From Hyphomicrobiales bacterium (GTDB taxonomy: Bacteria > Pseudomonadota > Alphaproteobacteria > Rhizobiales > Rhizobiaceae): a DNA stretch of 64,000 nt. This document shows, in pieces, positions 43,008-51,475 of the stretch. Position 1 is the stretch's first letter. Every line of letters begins with the position of its first letter. Under the pieces are notes generated by a model. That model ran no database searches and was not told where the DNA came from. It worked only from the letters and a program-made list of their open reading frames with translations. The stretch is taken from positions 62,001 to 126,000 of the forward strand of contig UCEZ01000021.1 in NCBI GenBank assembly GCA_900471525.1, written 5' to 3'. The translations under genes and the position numbers were made by a program.

Positions 43008-45533
43008 TCAGTGTCGGACCACATCCGCGAACAGTTCGTCGGCGGCTTCGGCGAGCAGGAAATCCTGCGCTTCGCCACCGACCGGAACCTTGCCGATTTC
43101 GAGCATGACTGGAACGGCCAGCGGCGAAATGCGGTCGAGTGGGCGGTGGGTGATATGGCCCTTGATTCGCGACAGCATATCGCCAAGCCGCTCGATCTCC
43201 AAAAGCCCGGTCGATGCGTCGTTGCGGGTGGCCTCCAGCAGGATGTGATCCGGCTCGTGGCTGCGCAGTACGTCGTAGATGAGATCGGCGGAGACGGTCA
43301 CCTGCCGCCCGCTCTTTTCCTTGCCCGGATGGCGCTGGTCGATCAGGCCGGCGATGACGGCGCAGTTGCGGAAGGTGCGTTTCAACAGGAAGCTCTCGTT
43401 GAGCCAGGCTTCCAGATCGTCGCCAAGCATGTCTTCGTCGAACAGGTCGGCAAGGCGCGGTCGGCCGGATTTGAAGGCTGCGCCCAGATCCTCCAGGCCC
43501 CAGACGGCCAGCGAATAGTCGGTGGCGACGAAGCCGAGCGGTTTCAGGCCAGCACGGTCGAGCCGCCGCGTCAGAAGCATGCCGAGCGTCTGATGGGCAA
43601 GCCGGCCCTCGAAGGCGTAGATCACCATGTAATGCCGGCTGCCGCGCGGGAAGGTCTCGATCAGCAGCTCGTCCTCCTTCGGCAGCATCGAGATGTCCTT
43701 CTGCAGGGACAGCCAGTCGCGGACCTGATCGGGCAGGCGCGAATGGCGGCTGGGGTCTGCGAGCATCTTGCGGACCTGTTGGGCGAGATAGGTGGACAGC
43801 GGAAATTTGCCGCCGGCATAGGAGGGCACCTTCGGGTCAAGTGTATAACCCTGGCTGACCAGACATTCGTTCTCGCGGATGCCTTCGAAGCGCAGCACCT
43901 TGCCGGAAAACAGGAACGTATCGCCGGGCGACAGCATTTCGAGGAAATATTCCTCCACCTTGCCGAGCGCCATGCCGCCCCGTCCAAGCGCGCCGCGAGT
44001 GTTGCGCTTGACCATGCGCACGTTGAGCATCGGCGATTCGATGATGGTGCCGACGTTGAGGCGGTATTGCTGGGCGATCAGCGGGTTGGAGACGCGCCAG
44101 AGGCCCTCGGGCGTCTTGCGGATCTTGGCGTAGCGCTCATAGGAGCGCAGGGCGTAACCACCGGTGGCGACAAAATCGACGATGCGCTCGAAGGTCTCCC
44201 AGGTGAGGTAGGCGTAAGGCGCAGCACTGGTGATTTCGGCATAGAGCGCCAGGGGATCGAAGGGCGCCGCACAGGCCATGCCGAGCACATGCTGGGCCAG
44301 CACATCGAGCGCGCCTTTGCCGACAGGCGGCGTGTCCTGCGCGCCGATATAGTTGGCGTCGAGGGCGGCCTGGCACTCCATCACCTCGAAGCGGTTGGCA
44401 GGCACCAGGATGGCGCGGCTCGGTTCGTCCATGCGGTGATTGGCGCGGCCGATGCGCTGGGCAAGCCGCGAGGCGCCCTTCGGCGCACCGACATGGATGA
44501 CCATGTCGACATCGCCCCAGTCGATGCCGAGATCGAGCGTCGAGGTGGCGACGACGGCGCGCAGCCTGTTTTCCGACATCGCCGCCTCGACCTTGCGCCG
44601 CTGGCCGACATCGAGCGAGCCATGGTGCAGGGCGATAGGCAGGTTGTCGTCGTTGATGGTCCAGAGTTCCTGGAACACGCGCTCGGCCTGGCTGCGGGTG
44701 TTGACGAACAACAGGGTAGTCTTGGTCTCGCCGATCGCCTTGTAGATATCGCCGATGGCGTAGGCGGCCGAATGCCCGGCCCAGGGTACGTGTTCTTCGG
44801 TGCGCAGGATCGAGATTTCCGGCCGGGCTCCGCCGGTGACGGTGATCAGCCCGGCGTGATTGCTTTCGCCGGTTCTCTGGGGGCTAAGCCAGCGCTGCAG
44901 GTCCATCGGGTCGGCGACCGTTGCCGAGAGGCCTATCGCCTGCATGGTAGGGGCCAGCTGGCGCAGACGGGCGAGGCCGAGCGACAGCAGGTGGCCGCGC
45001 TTGGAAGTGACCAGCGAATGCAGCTCGTCAAGCACCACATATTTCAGGTCCTTGAAGAAGCGTTCCGCTTCGCCGTTGGCAAGCAGCAGCGCCACCTGCT
45101 CCGGCGTGGTCAAAAGGATATCCGGCGGATTGAGCTTTTGGCGCTGACGCTTGGCGGCCGGCGTATCGCCGGTGCGGTTTTCGATGCGCACCGGCAACCC
45201 CATGTCGCCGACGGGCTTCATCAGGTTGCGTTCAATATCGACGGCAAGCGCCTTGAGCGGCGAAATGTAGAGGGTGTGGATACCGGTAAAGGCCGAACCT
45301 GGCGGGATTTTTCCGCGTTCGGTGAGAGACACGAGAGAGGGCAGGAAGCCAGCCAGCGTCTTGCCGGCGCCGGTCGGGGCAATCAGCAGCATGCTTTCGC
45401 CGCCTTGAACGCGCGAGAGCAGCTCCAGCTGATGCGCACGCGGCTGCCAGCCCTTTTCCGCGAACCAGCGCAGGAAAGGCGGGGGCAGGAGCATTTGCGC
45501 CTCTGCGCGCTGGATGGAATCGATCTGGTTCAC
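43008..45533 (-). CDS. lhr: Lhr-family DEXH-box helicase, ligase-associated
   Basis: An 841-residue superfamily 2 DNA helicase. The N-terminal RecA domain has APTGAGKTLAGFLP (Walker A, about 54-67) and VVLDELHSLV (DELH). The second RecA domain includes LFVNTRSQAERVFQEL, VATSTLDLGIDWGDV and QRIGRANHRMDEPSRA (motif VI). The middle and C-terminal parts match the Lhr-core WH and beta-barrel regions (EEYFLEMLSPGDTFLFSGKVL). Length and neighbours fit the TIGR04121 ligase-associated class of about 800-850 residues. It is the first gene of the repair run lhr-pdeM-alkD and probably unwinds or remodels damaged DNA. Confidence 0.92.
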   Translation of the reverse strand: MNQIDSIQRAEAQMLLPPPFLRWFAEKGWQPRAHQLELLSRVQGGESMLLIAPTGAGKTLAGFLPSLVSLTERGKIPPGSAFTGIHTLYISPLKALAVDIERNLMKPVGDMGLPVRIENRTGDTPAAKRQRQKLNPPDILLTTPEQVALLLANGEAERFFKDLKYVVLDELHSLVTSKRGHLLSLGLARLRQLAPTMQAIGLSATVADPMDLQRWLSPQRTGESNHAGLITVTGGARPEISILRTEEHVPWAGHSAAYAIGDIYKAIGETKTTLLFVNTRSQAERVFQELWTINDDNLPIALHHGSLDVGQRRKVEAAMSENRLRAVVATSTLDLGIDWGDVDMVIHVGAPKGASRLAQRIGRANHRMDEPSRAILVPANRFEVMECQAALDANYIGAQDTPPVGKGALDVLAQHVLGMACAAPFDPLALYAEITSAAPYAYLTWETFERIVDFVATGGYALRSYERYAKIRKTPEGLWRVSNPLIAQQYRLNVGTIIESPMLNVRMVKRNTRGALGRGGMALGKVEEYFLEMLSPGDTFLFSGKVLRFEGIRENECLVSQGYTLDPKVPSYAGGKFPLSTYLAQQVRKMLADPSRHSRLPDQVRDWLSLQKDISMLPKEDELLIETFPRGSRHYMVIYAFEGRLAHQTLGMLLTRRLDRAGLKPLGFVATDYSLAVWGLEDLGAAFKSGRPRLADLFDEDMLGDDLEAWLNESFLLKRTFRNCAVIAGLIDQRHPGKEKSGRQVTVSADLIYDVLRSHEPDHILLEATRNDASTGLLEIERLGDMLSRIKGHITHRPLDRISPLAVPVMLEIGKVPVGGEAQDFLLAEAADELFADVVRH

Positions 45534-45725
45534 GCGAACAAATGTAGATCAAACGGCGAGGATTTGAAGGGCGCGGTTTGCGATGTCGAGTATTGCCGGG
45601 AGTATCGAAAGGATTGCCGTGCGGTACTTGCGAAATCTTCGGCCTCCGGGGGAACATTTTCGCGTTCTCTGCGTTGGGATATCTGTGCCAAAATCAAAGA
45701 GGCCCAATCAAAGAGGGAGAGGGGC

Positions 45726-45929
45726 ATGCCGTCGTCAGCACCTGGTCAAACCGTCATTCCGCCCGATGAACATATCCTGACAGTGCAGGAGGCGCTCGAG
45801 CCGCTCTACCAGAAGCTCGAGCAGGAAGTGGAAACCAAGCTGGTGGCAGCAGCCGTCGATGCCGGTTGGTCTCCCTATGACGCGCTGAATGCGATCGACC
45901 AGCTGAAAAAGCATGATGGTCTGCAGTGA
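45726..45929 (+). CDS. small conserved rhizobial hypothetical protein
   Basis: A 67-residue soluble protein preceded by GAGAGGGGC, a strong Shine-Dalgarno. It reads VQEALEPLYQKLEQEVETKL, then AAVDAGWSPYDALNAIDQLKKHD. It is mostly helical and acidic. I recognise the type as a Rhizobiales conserved hypothetical but not its role. It is divergent from lhr, which starts about 190 bp away. Confidence 0.7.
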   Translation: MPSSAPGQTVIPPDEHILTVQEALEPLYQKLEQEVETKLVAAAVDAGWSPYDALNAIDQLKKHDGLQ

Positions 45930-46097
45930 CGCCGGCGGGCGACCGCAGATCGTGGGTACGCCCTCACATCGTGACAGATCGATCCTGGTGATGGTTCACC
46001 GCAAGCGCGACGTTTTTGCCGGCGCGTCTGCGATTGAGCCGGCAACGGGCAGGGGCTGACGCGAGGGATGGATGGTAAGGCCAGCAATGGTTTCAGG

Positions 46098-46499
46098 CTA
46101 ACGGCCATCCGTGAACTGAACGAGGTCCCACAAGTTTCCGTACAAATCCTCGAACACGGCGACAATACCGTATGGGGCTTCTTTCGGTTCCCGCGTAAAG
46201 CGGATTCCGGCTTTCATCATGGTCGCGTGATCTCGCCAGAAATCGTCGGTCTGCAGGAACAGGAAGACCCTGCCTCCGGCCTGGTTGCCGATGAACGTCT
46301 CCTGATGATCCGAGGCGGCGCGGGCCAAAAGCAGAGAGGTGCCGCTTTCTCCCGGTGGCCGGACGACAACCCAGCGCTTGTCCTGCTCCGGTTGATAGGT
46401 GTCCTCGACCAGAGTAAAACCTAATTTGTTGATATAAAAGTCGATTGCCTCGTCGTAATCGCGAACGACAATGGCAATAAGTGCGATACTTTGGCTCAT
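46098..46499 (-). CDS. VOC-family protein (glyoxalase/bleomycin-resistance fold)
   Basis: A 133-residue protein with the paired beta-alpha-beta-beta-beta modules of the vicinal oxygen chelate fold: ALIAIVVRDYDEAIDFYINKLGF at the N-terminus and GIVAVFEDLYGNLWDLVQF at the C-terminus. Three regular His/Glu metal positions are hard to assign by eye. Such proteins include dioxygenases and glyoxalases; function is unknown. The ATG at 46499 has AGGGA upstream. Confidence 0.88.
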   Translation of the reverse strand: MSQSIALIAIVVRDYDEAIDFYINKLGFTLVEDTYQPEQDKRWVVVRPPGESGTSLLLARAASDHQETFIGNQAGGRVFLFLQTDDFWRDHATMMKAGIRFTREPKEAPYGIVAVFEDLYGNLWDLVQFTDGR

Positions 46500-46635
46500 G
46501 GCGTCCCTGCGTGTTCGGCAACAATATCAAGGGTTGCAGAATTCCGGAATGAATGCCAGCCCGTTCGGGCCAAGGGTGGTTTTCGCAATTAAAGGGATCG
46601 CCGCGCCCTCGCACAGCAATATCGATCCCTCCCGT

Positions 46636-47733
46636 TCACGACTGTGGCGTAAACACCGCGCATGGCGCGGCGATGCCGCGTAGCCTGTGCTTGCCGAGCG
46701 AGGTCAGCGGATGTGTCGTTTCCGCCGCAAAGGCGCCGGAGAGCAATACCGTGCGGCCGAGCGGCCGGCATAGGGCCTCCAGCCTGCTTACCAGGTTCAC
46801 CGCGGGGCCGATCGCGGTGAAATCCAGCCGGTCAGCCGTGCCGATATTGCCCCACAGCATCTCGCCGAGATGCAGCGCCACGCCGAACGACAGAGGCGGC
46901 GCGCCTTGCGCGGCGCGGACGTGATGGAGATGGTCCATCCCGGCGCGTGCGGCGGCGACCGCGCGTAGCGCCGCATCGCACGCGGCAGCAGCGTCACGCT
47001 CTCCGATTGGAAAGATCGCCAGCACGCCATCACCGATGAATTTCAACACTTCGCCGCCGAAGGCATGGACGGCGCCGGCGACACGGTCGAACCAGGCGTC
47101 GAGTGCGGCGATCACGTCCTTCGCCTCGGTTGTCTCCGACAATTCGGTGAAGCCACGCAGATCGGCAAAAAGCAACGCCGCCTGGATGGTCTCGCCGGGC
47201 TCGCGGCGCAAGCGACCGGCCAGAACCTGCGCCGCGCTACGCCGGCCGAGATAGGTCGTCAGCAGAGCCGCCAGTGTCGAGCGCGCAGCGAGCAACGCCA
47301 GCGGCGCGGCGGCAAAGCGCGCAACCTCACGCAGCAGTTCGGATTCGCTGTTGCTGAAAGGCCGGTTCGCCGTCCAGGCAAGCATCGCCCCATCGGACGA
47401 GCCGGCGAAATCCTCCTGCACACTACCGGTGCCGAGGTCGGCCAGCCAGGTGCGGGCGATATTGATTGGCTGGGGATGGGCTTGACCGGGATCAGCAAGC
47501 CCGGCCAGACCCAATGCCTCGATCACCCTTCCGGTATCGGCGCGCCAGAGCCAGATGCGTCGGTCGATGACGGGGTGGGGTGCTGCCTGGGTGAGTGCGC
47601 CGCCGATCAGAGGCACGCCATCGGCTACCAGCTGTGCGGCGAGCGCCGTGAGGAACGCATCGCCATCCGGCATGTCGATCGCCTTGTCGACCAGGAAGGA
47701 AAGAGCGGACGGCAGTCGCATGACTGCCATCAT
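46636..47733 (-). CDS. class III adenylate/guanylate cyclase
   Basis: A 365-residue protein. About 170 N-terminal residues form a putative sensory region, possibly GAF-like, with no membrane helix. The cyclase homology domain starts near 190: AALLFADLRGFTELSE contains the first metal-binding Asp, KFIGDGVLAIFP the second, and LDFTAIGPAVNLVSRLE the substrate-binding and dimer-interface region. It makes a cyclic nucleotide. The start is uncertain: ATG 47733, a later ATG at 47721 and GTG 47757 are in frame. The gene lies alone, facing an SRPBCC gene. Confidence 0.87.
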   Translation of the reverse strand: MMAVMRLPSALSFLVDKAIDMPDGDAFLTALAAQLVADGVPLIGGALTQAAPHPVIDRRIWLWRADTGRVIEALGLAGLADPGQAHPQPINIARTWLADLGTGSVQEDFAGSSDGAMLAWTANRPFSNSESELLREVARFAAAPLALLAARSTLAALLTTYLGRRSAAQVLAGRLRREPGETIQAALLFADLRGFTELSETTEAKDVIAALDAWFDRVAGAVHAFGGEVLKFIGDGVLAIFPIGERDAAAACDAALRAVAAARAGMDHLHHVRAAQGAPPLSFGVALHLGEMLWGNIGTADRLDFTAIGPAVNLVSRLEALCRPLGRTVLLSGAFAAETTHPLTSLGKHRLRGIAAPCAVFTPQS

Positions 47734-47844
47734 GCAGCGGTGCCCGCCTCCTGTCACGAGATTTTGCTTCTTGCGCGACGTCCCGATTGGCCTAGATTGC
47801 GCTTATTGGAACGCCATTGTCTCCAGAGCTGGAAGGACATCCCG

Positions 47845-48279
47845 ATGACGGAAACACTTCGCAGTGAAATCGAGATCGCAGCGCCGCAAGCAACGGTCTT
47901 TGCTTTCCTCACTGATCCCGACAAGATTTTGCGCTGGGTCGGTACCAAGGCGACGATCGAGCCGCATCCAGGCGGCATATATCTCCTCAGTATGAGCGAT
48001 ACGCAAACGGCTCGCGGCCAGTTTACCGAGGTGATCCCGGTTCATCGCCTGGCCTATAGCTTCGGCTGGGAGGGCAACGAGACCGTGCCGCCCGGCTCGG
48101 GCCTGATCGAGATCGACCTCTTCGAGACGGACGGGGGCACGCTGGTGCGGCTCACCCATGGCGGTCTGCCCAACGAGCAGGAGCGCGTCAATCACCAAAA
48201 GGGCTGGGATCACTATATGCGCCGGCTAGCCATCGCCGCAGTCGGCGGCGATCCCGGGCCGGATAGCATGCACGAATAG
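47845..48279 (+). CDS. SRPBCC (AHSA1-like) domain protein
   Basis: A 144-residue protein. It has the START-like pattern of an activator-of-Hsp90-type SRPBCC family: SEIEIAAPQATVFAFLTDPDKIL (about 6-28), then RWVG, YSFGWEG, SGLIEIDLF and VRLTHGGLP, KGWDHYMRRL. Such domains bind hydrophobic ligands; no specific function is known. AAGGA lies eight bases before the ATG. Confidence 0.88.
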   Translation: MTETLRSEIEIAAPQATVFAFLTDPDKILRWVGTKATIEPHPGGIYLLSMSDTQTARGQFTEVIPVHRLAYSFGWEGNETVPPGSGLIEIDLFETDGGTLVRLTHGGLPNEQERVNHQKGWDHYMRRLAIAAVGGDPGPDSMHE

Positions 48280-48355
48280 CGGTCCGAACCCGATCGTGAT
48301 CGCCCGTGACATAGGCTACGACAGGCGGCTTCGGGTGCTTTCAGATCTGCGGCAC

Positions 48356-48805
48356 TCACGCGGACGCGCCTTCGTTCCAGCGCCGCTGCATCTCCTCCGG
48401 GGTGACCTGTTCGATGGTCTGTGACAGCATCCAGCGATGGCCGTAGGGATCGAGCACCTGCGCCACACGCTCGCCAAAACTCTGGTCTGCCGCGGGGCGC
48501 AGCAGCGTCGCTCCGGCGGAGACGGCTTGCTCCACGGCTGCATCGGTGGACTCGGTATCCATGTGGAAGGTCACCGGCGATCCGCCGATCGTGTCCGGCG
48601 ACAGGGCGCCGAAGTCCGGATACTCATCCGCCAGCATCATCAGCGTTTCGCCGAAACGCAACTCGGCATGCCCGACACGTCCGTCCGAAGGATCGATCAT
48701 GCGGAAAATCTCGACCGCGCCGAAAGCCTGCTTGTAGAAGTCGATGGCTTGCGCTGCATTTTTCACGACGAAATAGGCACTCACTTTTCGAGCAGAACTC
48801 GGCAT
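48356..48805 (-). CDS. VOC-family protein, PhnB-like
   Basis: A 149-residue VOC protein of the PhnB-like branch: YFVVKNAAQAIDFYKQAFGA, ELRFGETLMMLADEYPDFG, GSPVTFHMDTESTDAAVEQA and QVLDPYGHRWMLSQTIEQV are typical. The family is poorly characterised. It is divergent from a TetR gene, with 52 bp between starts that contain an inverted repeat, so it may be regulated by that repressor. Confidence 0.88.
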   Translation of the reverse strand: MPSSARKVSAYFVVKNAAQAIDFYKQAFGAVEIFRMIDPSDGRVGHAELRFGETLMMLADEYPDFGALSPDTIGGSPVTFHMDTESTDAAVEQAVSAGATLLRPAADQSFGERVAQVLDPYGHRWMLSQTIEQVTPEEMQRRWNEGASA

Positions 48806-48840
48806 CGGATGCTCCTCCTTGACTGGATCGTATATTAACG

Positions 48841-48853
48841 TTACGTATCGTAA
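48841..48853. promoter_or_regulatory. candidate TetR operator
   Basis: TTACG-TAT-CGTAA, within a longer imperfect palindrome, lies between the divergent VOC and TetR genes, four bases before the TetR ATG. It is in the right place for autoregulation. Confidence 0.45.
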
Positions 48854-48857
48854 TGAT

Positions 48858-49460
48858 ATGAGTCAAGATACAAACGCAACACCGAAGAAACGAGGGCGGC
48901 CACCCAGTGAGGCCGCGCAACGGCGTGCCCTGGAGGCTGCTCACGATATCCTGATGGCCGAGGGCTTCGGCCGTCTGACGATCGAGGCTGTGGCAGCACG
49001 CTCCGGTGTCGGCAAGCCGACGATCTATCGCTCCTGGGCAAACGCGCAGGAACTGGCAATGGCTGCGCTGCTGGTCAGGCCGCTGCCGGAGGCCGAGGCG
49101 AACGGAGCGACGGCGCAGGCAGCCCTTGGCGCGCAGATGCGTGGGCTTGTGACCGCGTTTGCCAGTACGCGCGGGCGGCAGATCACCATGGCGCTTGCGG
49201 CTGCGGACCCGGAAAGCGAATTCACCAAGGCGTTCCGCAATCAGGTGATCCTGTCGAGCCGCAACGCCGGCCGCGGCATACTGGAACAGGCGCTGGACCG
49301 TGGTGAGATTGTCCCGCCGATCGATATCGAGGCGCTACTCGACATGATCTATGGACCTGTCTTCTTCCGTTTGCTGGTCGGGCATCGTCCGGTGTCGCCG
49401 GAATTCGGCGATGCGATCGTCCGGACCGCCTTGCGCGCCGTTTCGCCCCTGGGGGCGTAA
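48858..49460 (+). CDS. TetR/AcrR-family transcriptional regulator
   Basis: A 200-residue repressor. The HTH is at about 20-60 (ALEAAHDILMAEGFGRLTIE, then AARSGVGKPTIYRSW), and the C-terminal ligand-binding part has the all-helical layout with MIYGPVFFRLLVGH. The N-terminus (KKRGRPPSEAAQRR) is a basic arm. I used ATG 48858 (MSQDTNATPKK); upstream in-frame sequence is unlike the family. Its probable target is the divergent VOC gene. Confidence 0.9.
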   Translation: MSQDTNATPKKRGRPPSEAAQRRALEAAHDILMAEGFGRLTIEAVAARSGVGKPTIYRSWANAQELAMAALLVRPLPEAEANGATAQAALGAQMRGLVTAFASTRGRQITMALAAADPESEFTKAFRNQVILSSRNAGRGILEQALDRGEIVPPIDIEALLDMIYGPVFFRLLVGHRPVSPEFGDAIVRTALRAVSPLGA

Positions 49461-49472
49461 CGGCAAACGATC

Positions 49473-50117
49473 CTACATCGCGATATAGCGATCCTTGCGA
49501 TGGTTCACCGCCAGCGTGATGTTCATCACCACCGCGCCGACGATCGAGCAGGCGATGATGAAGTGGCTGGCGAGGAAGAATGAACAGGCGACGATCGCGC
49601 CGTCGAAGCCGAGCTGGACAAAGCCGGCGCGCCAGCCGAACCGATCCTGCAGATAGAGCGCCAGAATGCCGATGCCGCCGAGGCTGGCGCGGTGGCGGAA
49701 GAGGGCAAGCAGGCCGGCACCGATGACGAGGCCACCGAACAGGGCGCCAATCAGCGGATCGACATGGGTGATCCCCAGGGCACGCGGCAGGACTTCGGAC
49801 ATGGCCGATGTCAGGGCGACGGCGATAAAGGTCTTCAGGGTGAAGGCAAGGCCCATGCGGCGGAAGGCGAGATAGTAGAACGGCAGGTTCACGGCGAAGA
49901 AGCAGATGCCGAAACTGAAGCCGGTCGCGTAATGGACGAGAAAGGCGATGCCGGGCGTGCCGCCCGTCAAAAGTCCGGCGGTGGACAAAAGCGTGATGCC
50001 GAGCACGGCGAGCATGCTGCCGGAGACGACGCCCTGCGCATCATCGACGATCGAATGGCGCTCCGCGCTCGAAGTCATCAGTGTCGCGAAGGCGGATTTT
50101 GCCGGCGTTGCCATCAT
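49473..50117 (-). CDS. YitT-family membrane protein, paralogue 1
   Basis: A 214-residue membrane protein with about five helices (DUF161/YitT type): GVVSGSMLAVLGITLLSTAGLL, GIAFLVHYATGFSFGICFF and LVIGAGLLALFRHRASLGG then GIGILALYLQDRFGWRAGF. Its tail ends NHRKDRYIAM. It shares these blocks with the protein at 51476-52108. YitT proteins have no agreed function. Start ATG 50117; an ATG at 50114 is equal. Confidence 0.85.
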   Translation of the reverse strand: MMATPAKSAFATLMTSSAERHSIVDDAQGVVSGSMLAVLGITLLSTAGLLTGGTPGIAFLVHYATGFSFGICFFAVNLPFYYLAFRRMGLAFTLKTFIAVALTSAMSEVLPRALGITHVDPLIGALFGGLVIGAGLLALFRHRASLGGIGILALYLQDRFGWRAGFVQLGFDGAIVACSFFLASHFIIACSIVGAVVMNITLAVNHRKDRYIAM

Positions 50118-50214
50118 TGTCGTCGTTTCCCGTAGCTCCCTATTAGGTCCTTCTATCGCGCCGCTTTCGGAACGCAAGCGCTGCTGTGGATTTTGTCGCT
50201 TGACCGCGGAAATA

Positions 50215-50239
50215 ATCATGGATATAAGTTATCCACGAT
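50215..50239. promoter_or_regulatory. candidate Rrf2 operator
   Basis: ATCATGGATA and TATCCACGAT are 10-base arms with one mismatch around TAAGT. It lies 14 bases before the Rrf2 ATG, and between it and the divergent YitT gene. It could control both. Confidence 0.6.
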
Positions 50240-50253
50240 AGAGGGAGATGCAG

Positions 50254-50754
50254 ATGAAACTGGGCGAGGGCGTCGAGCAGGCCATTCATAGCGTTGCTAT
50301 GTTGTCGGGCCTTTCCGAAGGCGGTGTGCTTTCGGCAGCGGCGATCGCCGAGTTTCATGGCGTTTCGACCAGCTATCTGTTGAAGCATCTGCAGTCGCTT
50401 TCCGGCGCCGGCATTCTTGATACGGTGCCGGGGCCGAAGGGCGGATACCGGTTGGCAAGGCCCGCGGACAAGATCACGCTGCTGGATATTGTGCTCGCCG
50501 TCGAAGGTCCCGCACCGGCGTTCCGCTGCAACGAAATCCGCCAGCGGGGGCCGAACCCGGTGCCCGACCGCTACTTTTCCAAGCCGTGCAATATCTCGGC
50601 CACCATGCTGAGGGCCGAACGGGTCTACCGGGCGGAACTGGCCAAGACCACCATCGCCGACCTCGGTGTGCAACTGGCCGAAATCGACGACGGACCGATC
50701 GCAGCGAGAGGTTGCGCCTTCCTCGAAATCCATGAACGCAAAACGGCTCGTTGA
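50254..50754 (+). CDS. Rrf2-family transcriptional regulator
   Basis: A 166-residue winged-helix regulator: MKLGEGVEQAIHSVAML, AIAEFHGVSTSYLLKHLQSL (recognition region, about 30-55), GPKGGYRLARPADKITLLD. Cys residues (FRCNE, KPCNIS, ARGCAF) are spread over the C-terminal part, so an Fe-S or redox sensor like IscR/NsrR is possible, but spacing differs from the standard three-Cys motif. ATG 50254 has GAGGGAG six bases upstream, better than 50248. The AhpD-like gene follows by 22 bp. Confidence 0.88.
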   Translation: MKLGEGVEQAIHSVAMLSGLSEGGVLSAAAIAEFHGVSTSYLLKHLQSLSGAGILDTVPGPKGGYRLARPADKITLLDIVLAVEGPAPAFRCNEIRQRGPNPVPDRYFSKPCNISATMLRAERVYRAELAKTTIADLGVQLAEIDDGPIAARGCAFLEIHERKTAR

Positions 50755-50776
50755 GCCCCTACAAAGGAGAAGACCC

Positions 50777-51241
50777 ATGCACCACCCACGTCTCGATTTG
50801 ACAAAAGCATCGCCGGAAGCCTTCAAGGCCGTGCTGGCACTCGAAAACTACGTGCAGAATTCCGGCCTTGAGCGCCGCTTCATCCACCTGATCAAGCTGC
50901 GCGCCTCGCAGATCAACGGCTGTGCCTATTGCGTCGACATGCACGTGAAGGAATCGCGCCACGACGGCCTCAGCGAACAGTGGATCAACCTGATGTGCGT
51001 CTGGCGGGAATCGCCGGTGTACGATGCCCGCGAACGGGCTCTGCTCGGCTGGGTCGATGCGGTTACCAACATTGCCCAGACTGGCGCTCCGGATGACGCC
51101 TTCGAAGCGCTGAAGGCGGAGTTCACGAGCGAGGAGATCGCCAAGATTACGGTCGCTATCGGCACGATCAACGTCTGGAACCGGATCGCTGTCGGCTTCC
51201 GCTCGCAGCATCCGGTGGACAAGGTGGCGAAGGCCGCCTGA
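50777..51241 (+). CDS. AhpD-like alkylhydroperoxidase (carboxymuconolactone decarboxylase family)
   Basis: A 154-residue antioxidant-type protein. The CxxC redox motif is in INGCAYCVDMHVKES (about 47-61, with the His that completes the active site), inside the LIKLRASQINGCAYC helix pattern of AhpD. It probably reduces peroxides with a small redox partner. GGAG lies eight bases before the ATG. It is in an operon with the Rrf2 gene, which suggests redox-dependent control. Confidence 0.9.
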   Translation: MHHPRLDLTKASPEAFKAVLALENYVQNSGLERRFIHLIKLRASQINGCAYCVDMHVKESRHDGLSEQWINLMCVWRESPVYDARERALLGWVDAVTNIAQTGAPDDAFEALKAEFTSEEIAKITVAIGTINVWNRIAVGFRSQHPVDKVAKAA

Positions 51242-51257
51242 GCACTAACACAGACAC

Positions 51258-51324
51258 GGCGCTGCGCATCCGCAACAGGTGCAGCGCCGGAGAGCGGGAA
51301 GGGTTCGTTGCTTCTCCCGCTCTC
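51258..51324 (+). terminator. tandem hairpins after the AhpD gene
   Basis: CGGCGCTGC pairs with GCAGCGCCG (51258-51290), and GAGAGCGGGA with TCCCGCTCTC (51290-51324, 15-base loop). No clear T tract follows; the first is the more stable. They lie 17-80 bases after the AhpD stop. Confidence 0.5.
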
Positions 51325-51475
51325 ACTCATTTGCAGAGTGCGAAAAGGTCGGATGAGGGGGCAGCCGGTGCCGCCCTTGGCAATGGCGCGGCGCAATCCC
51401 TGAAGAATGTGCCTTTGGCCCCCTCATCACCTCGCTTTGTGCGCGACGTCTCCTCCGCCTGGAGGACATGCGCTT

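Noticed and set aside
42915-45929. A 1004-codon + strand frame opposite lhr and pdeM
   Set aside because: Its only credible part is the last 67 codons (45726-45929), which have their own Shine-Dalgarno. The rest is the antisense of lhr and has no family features.
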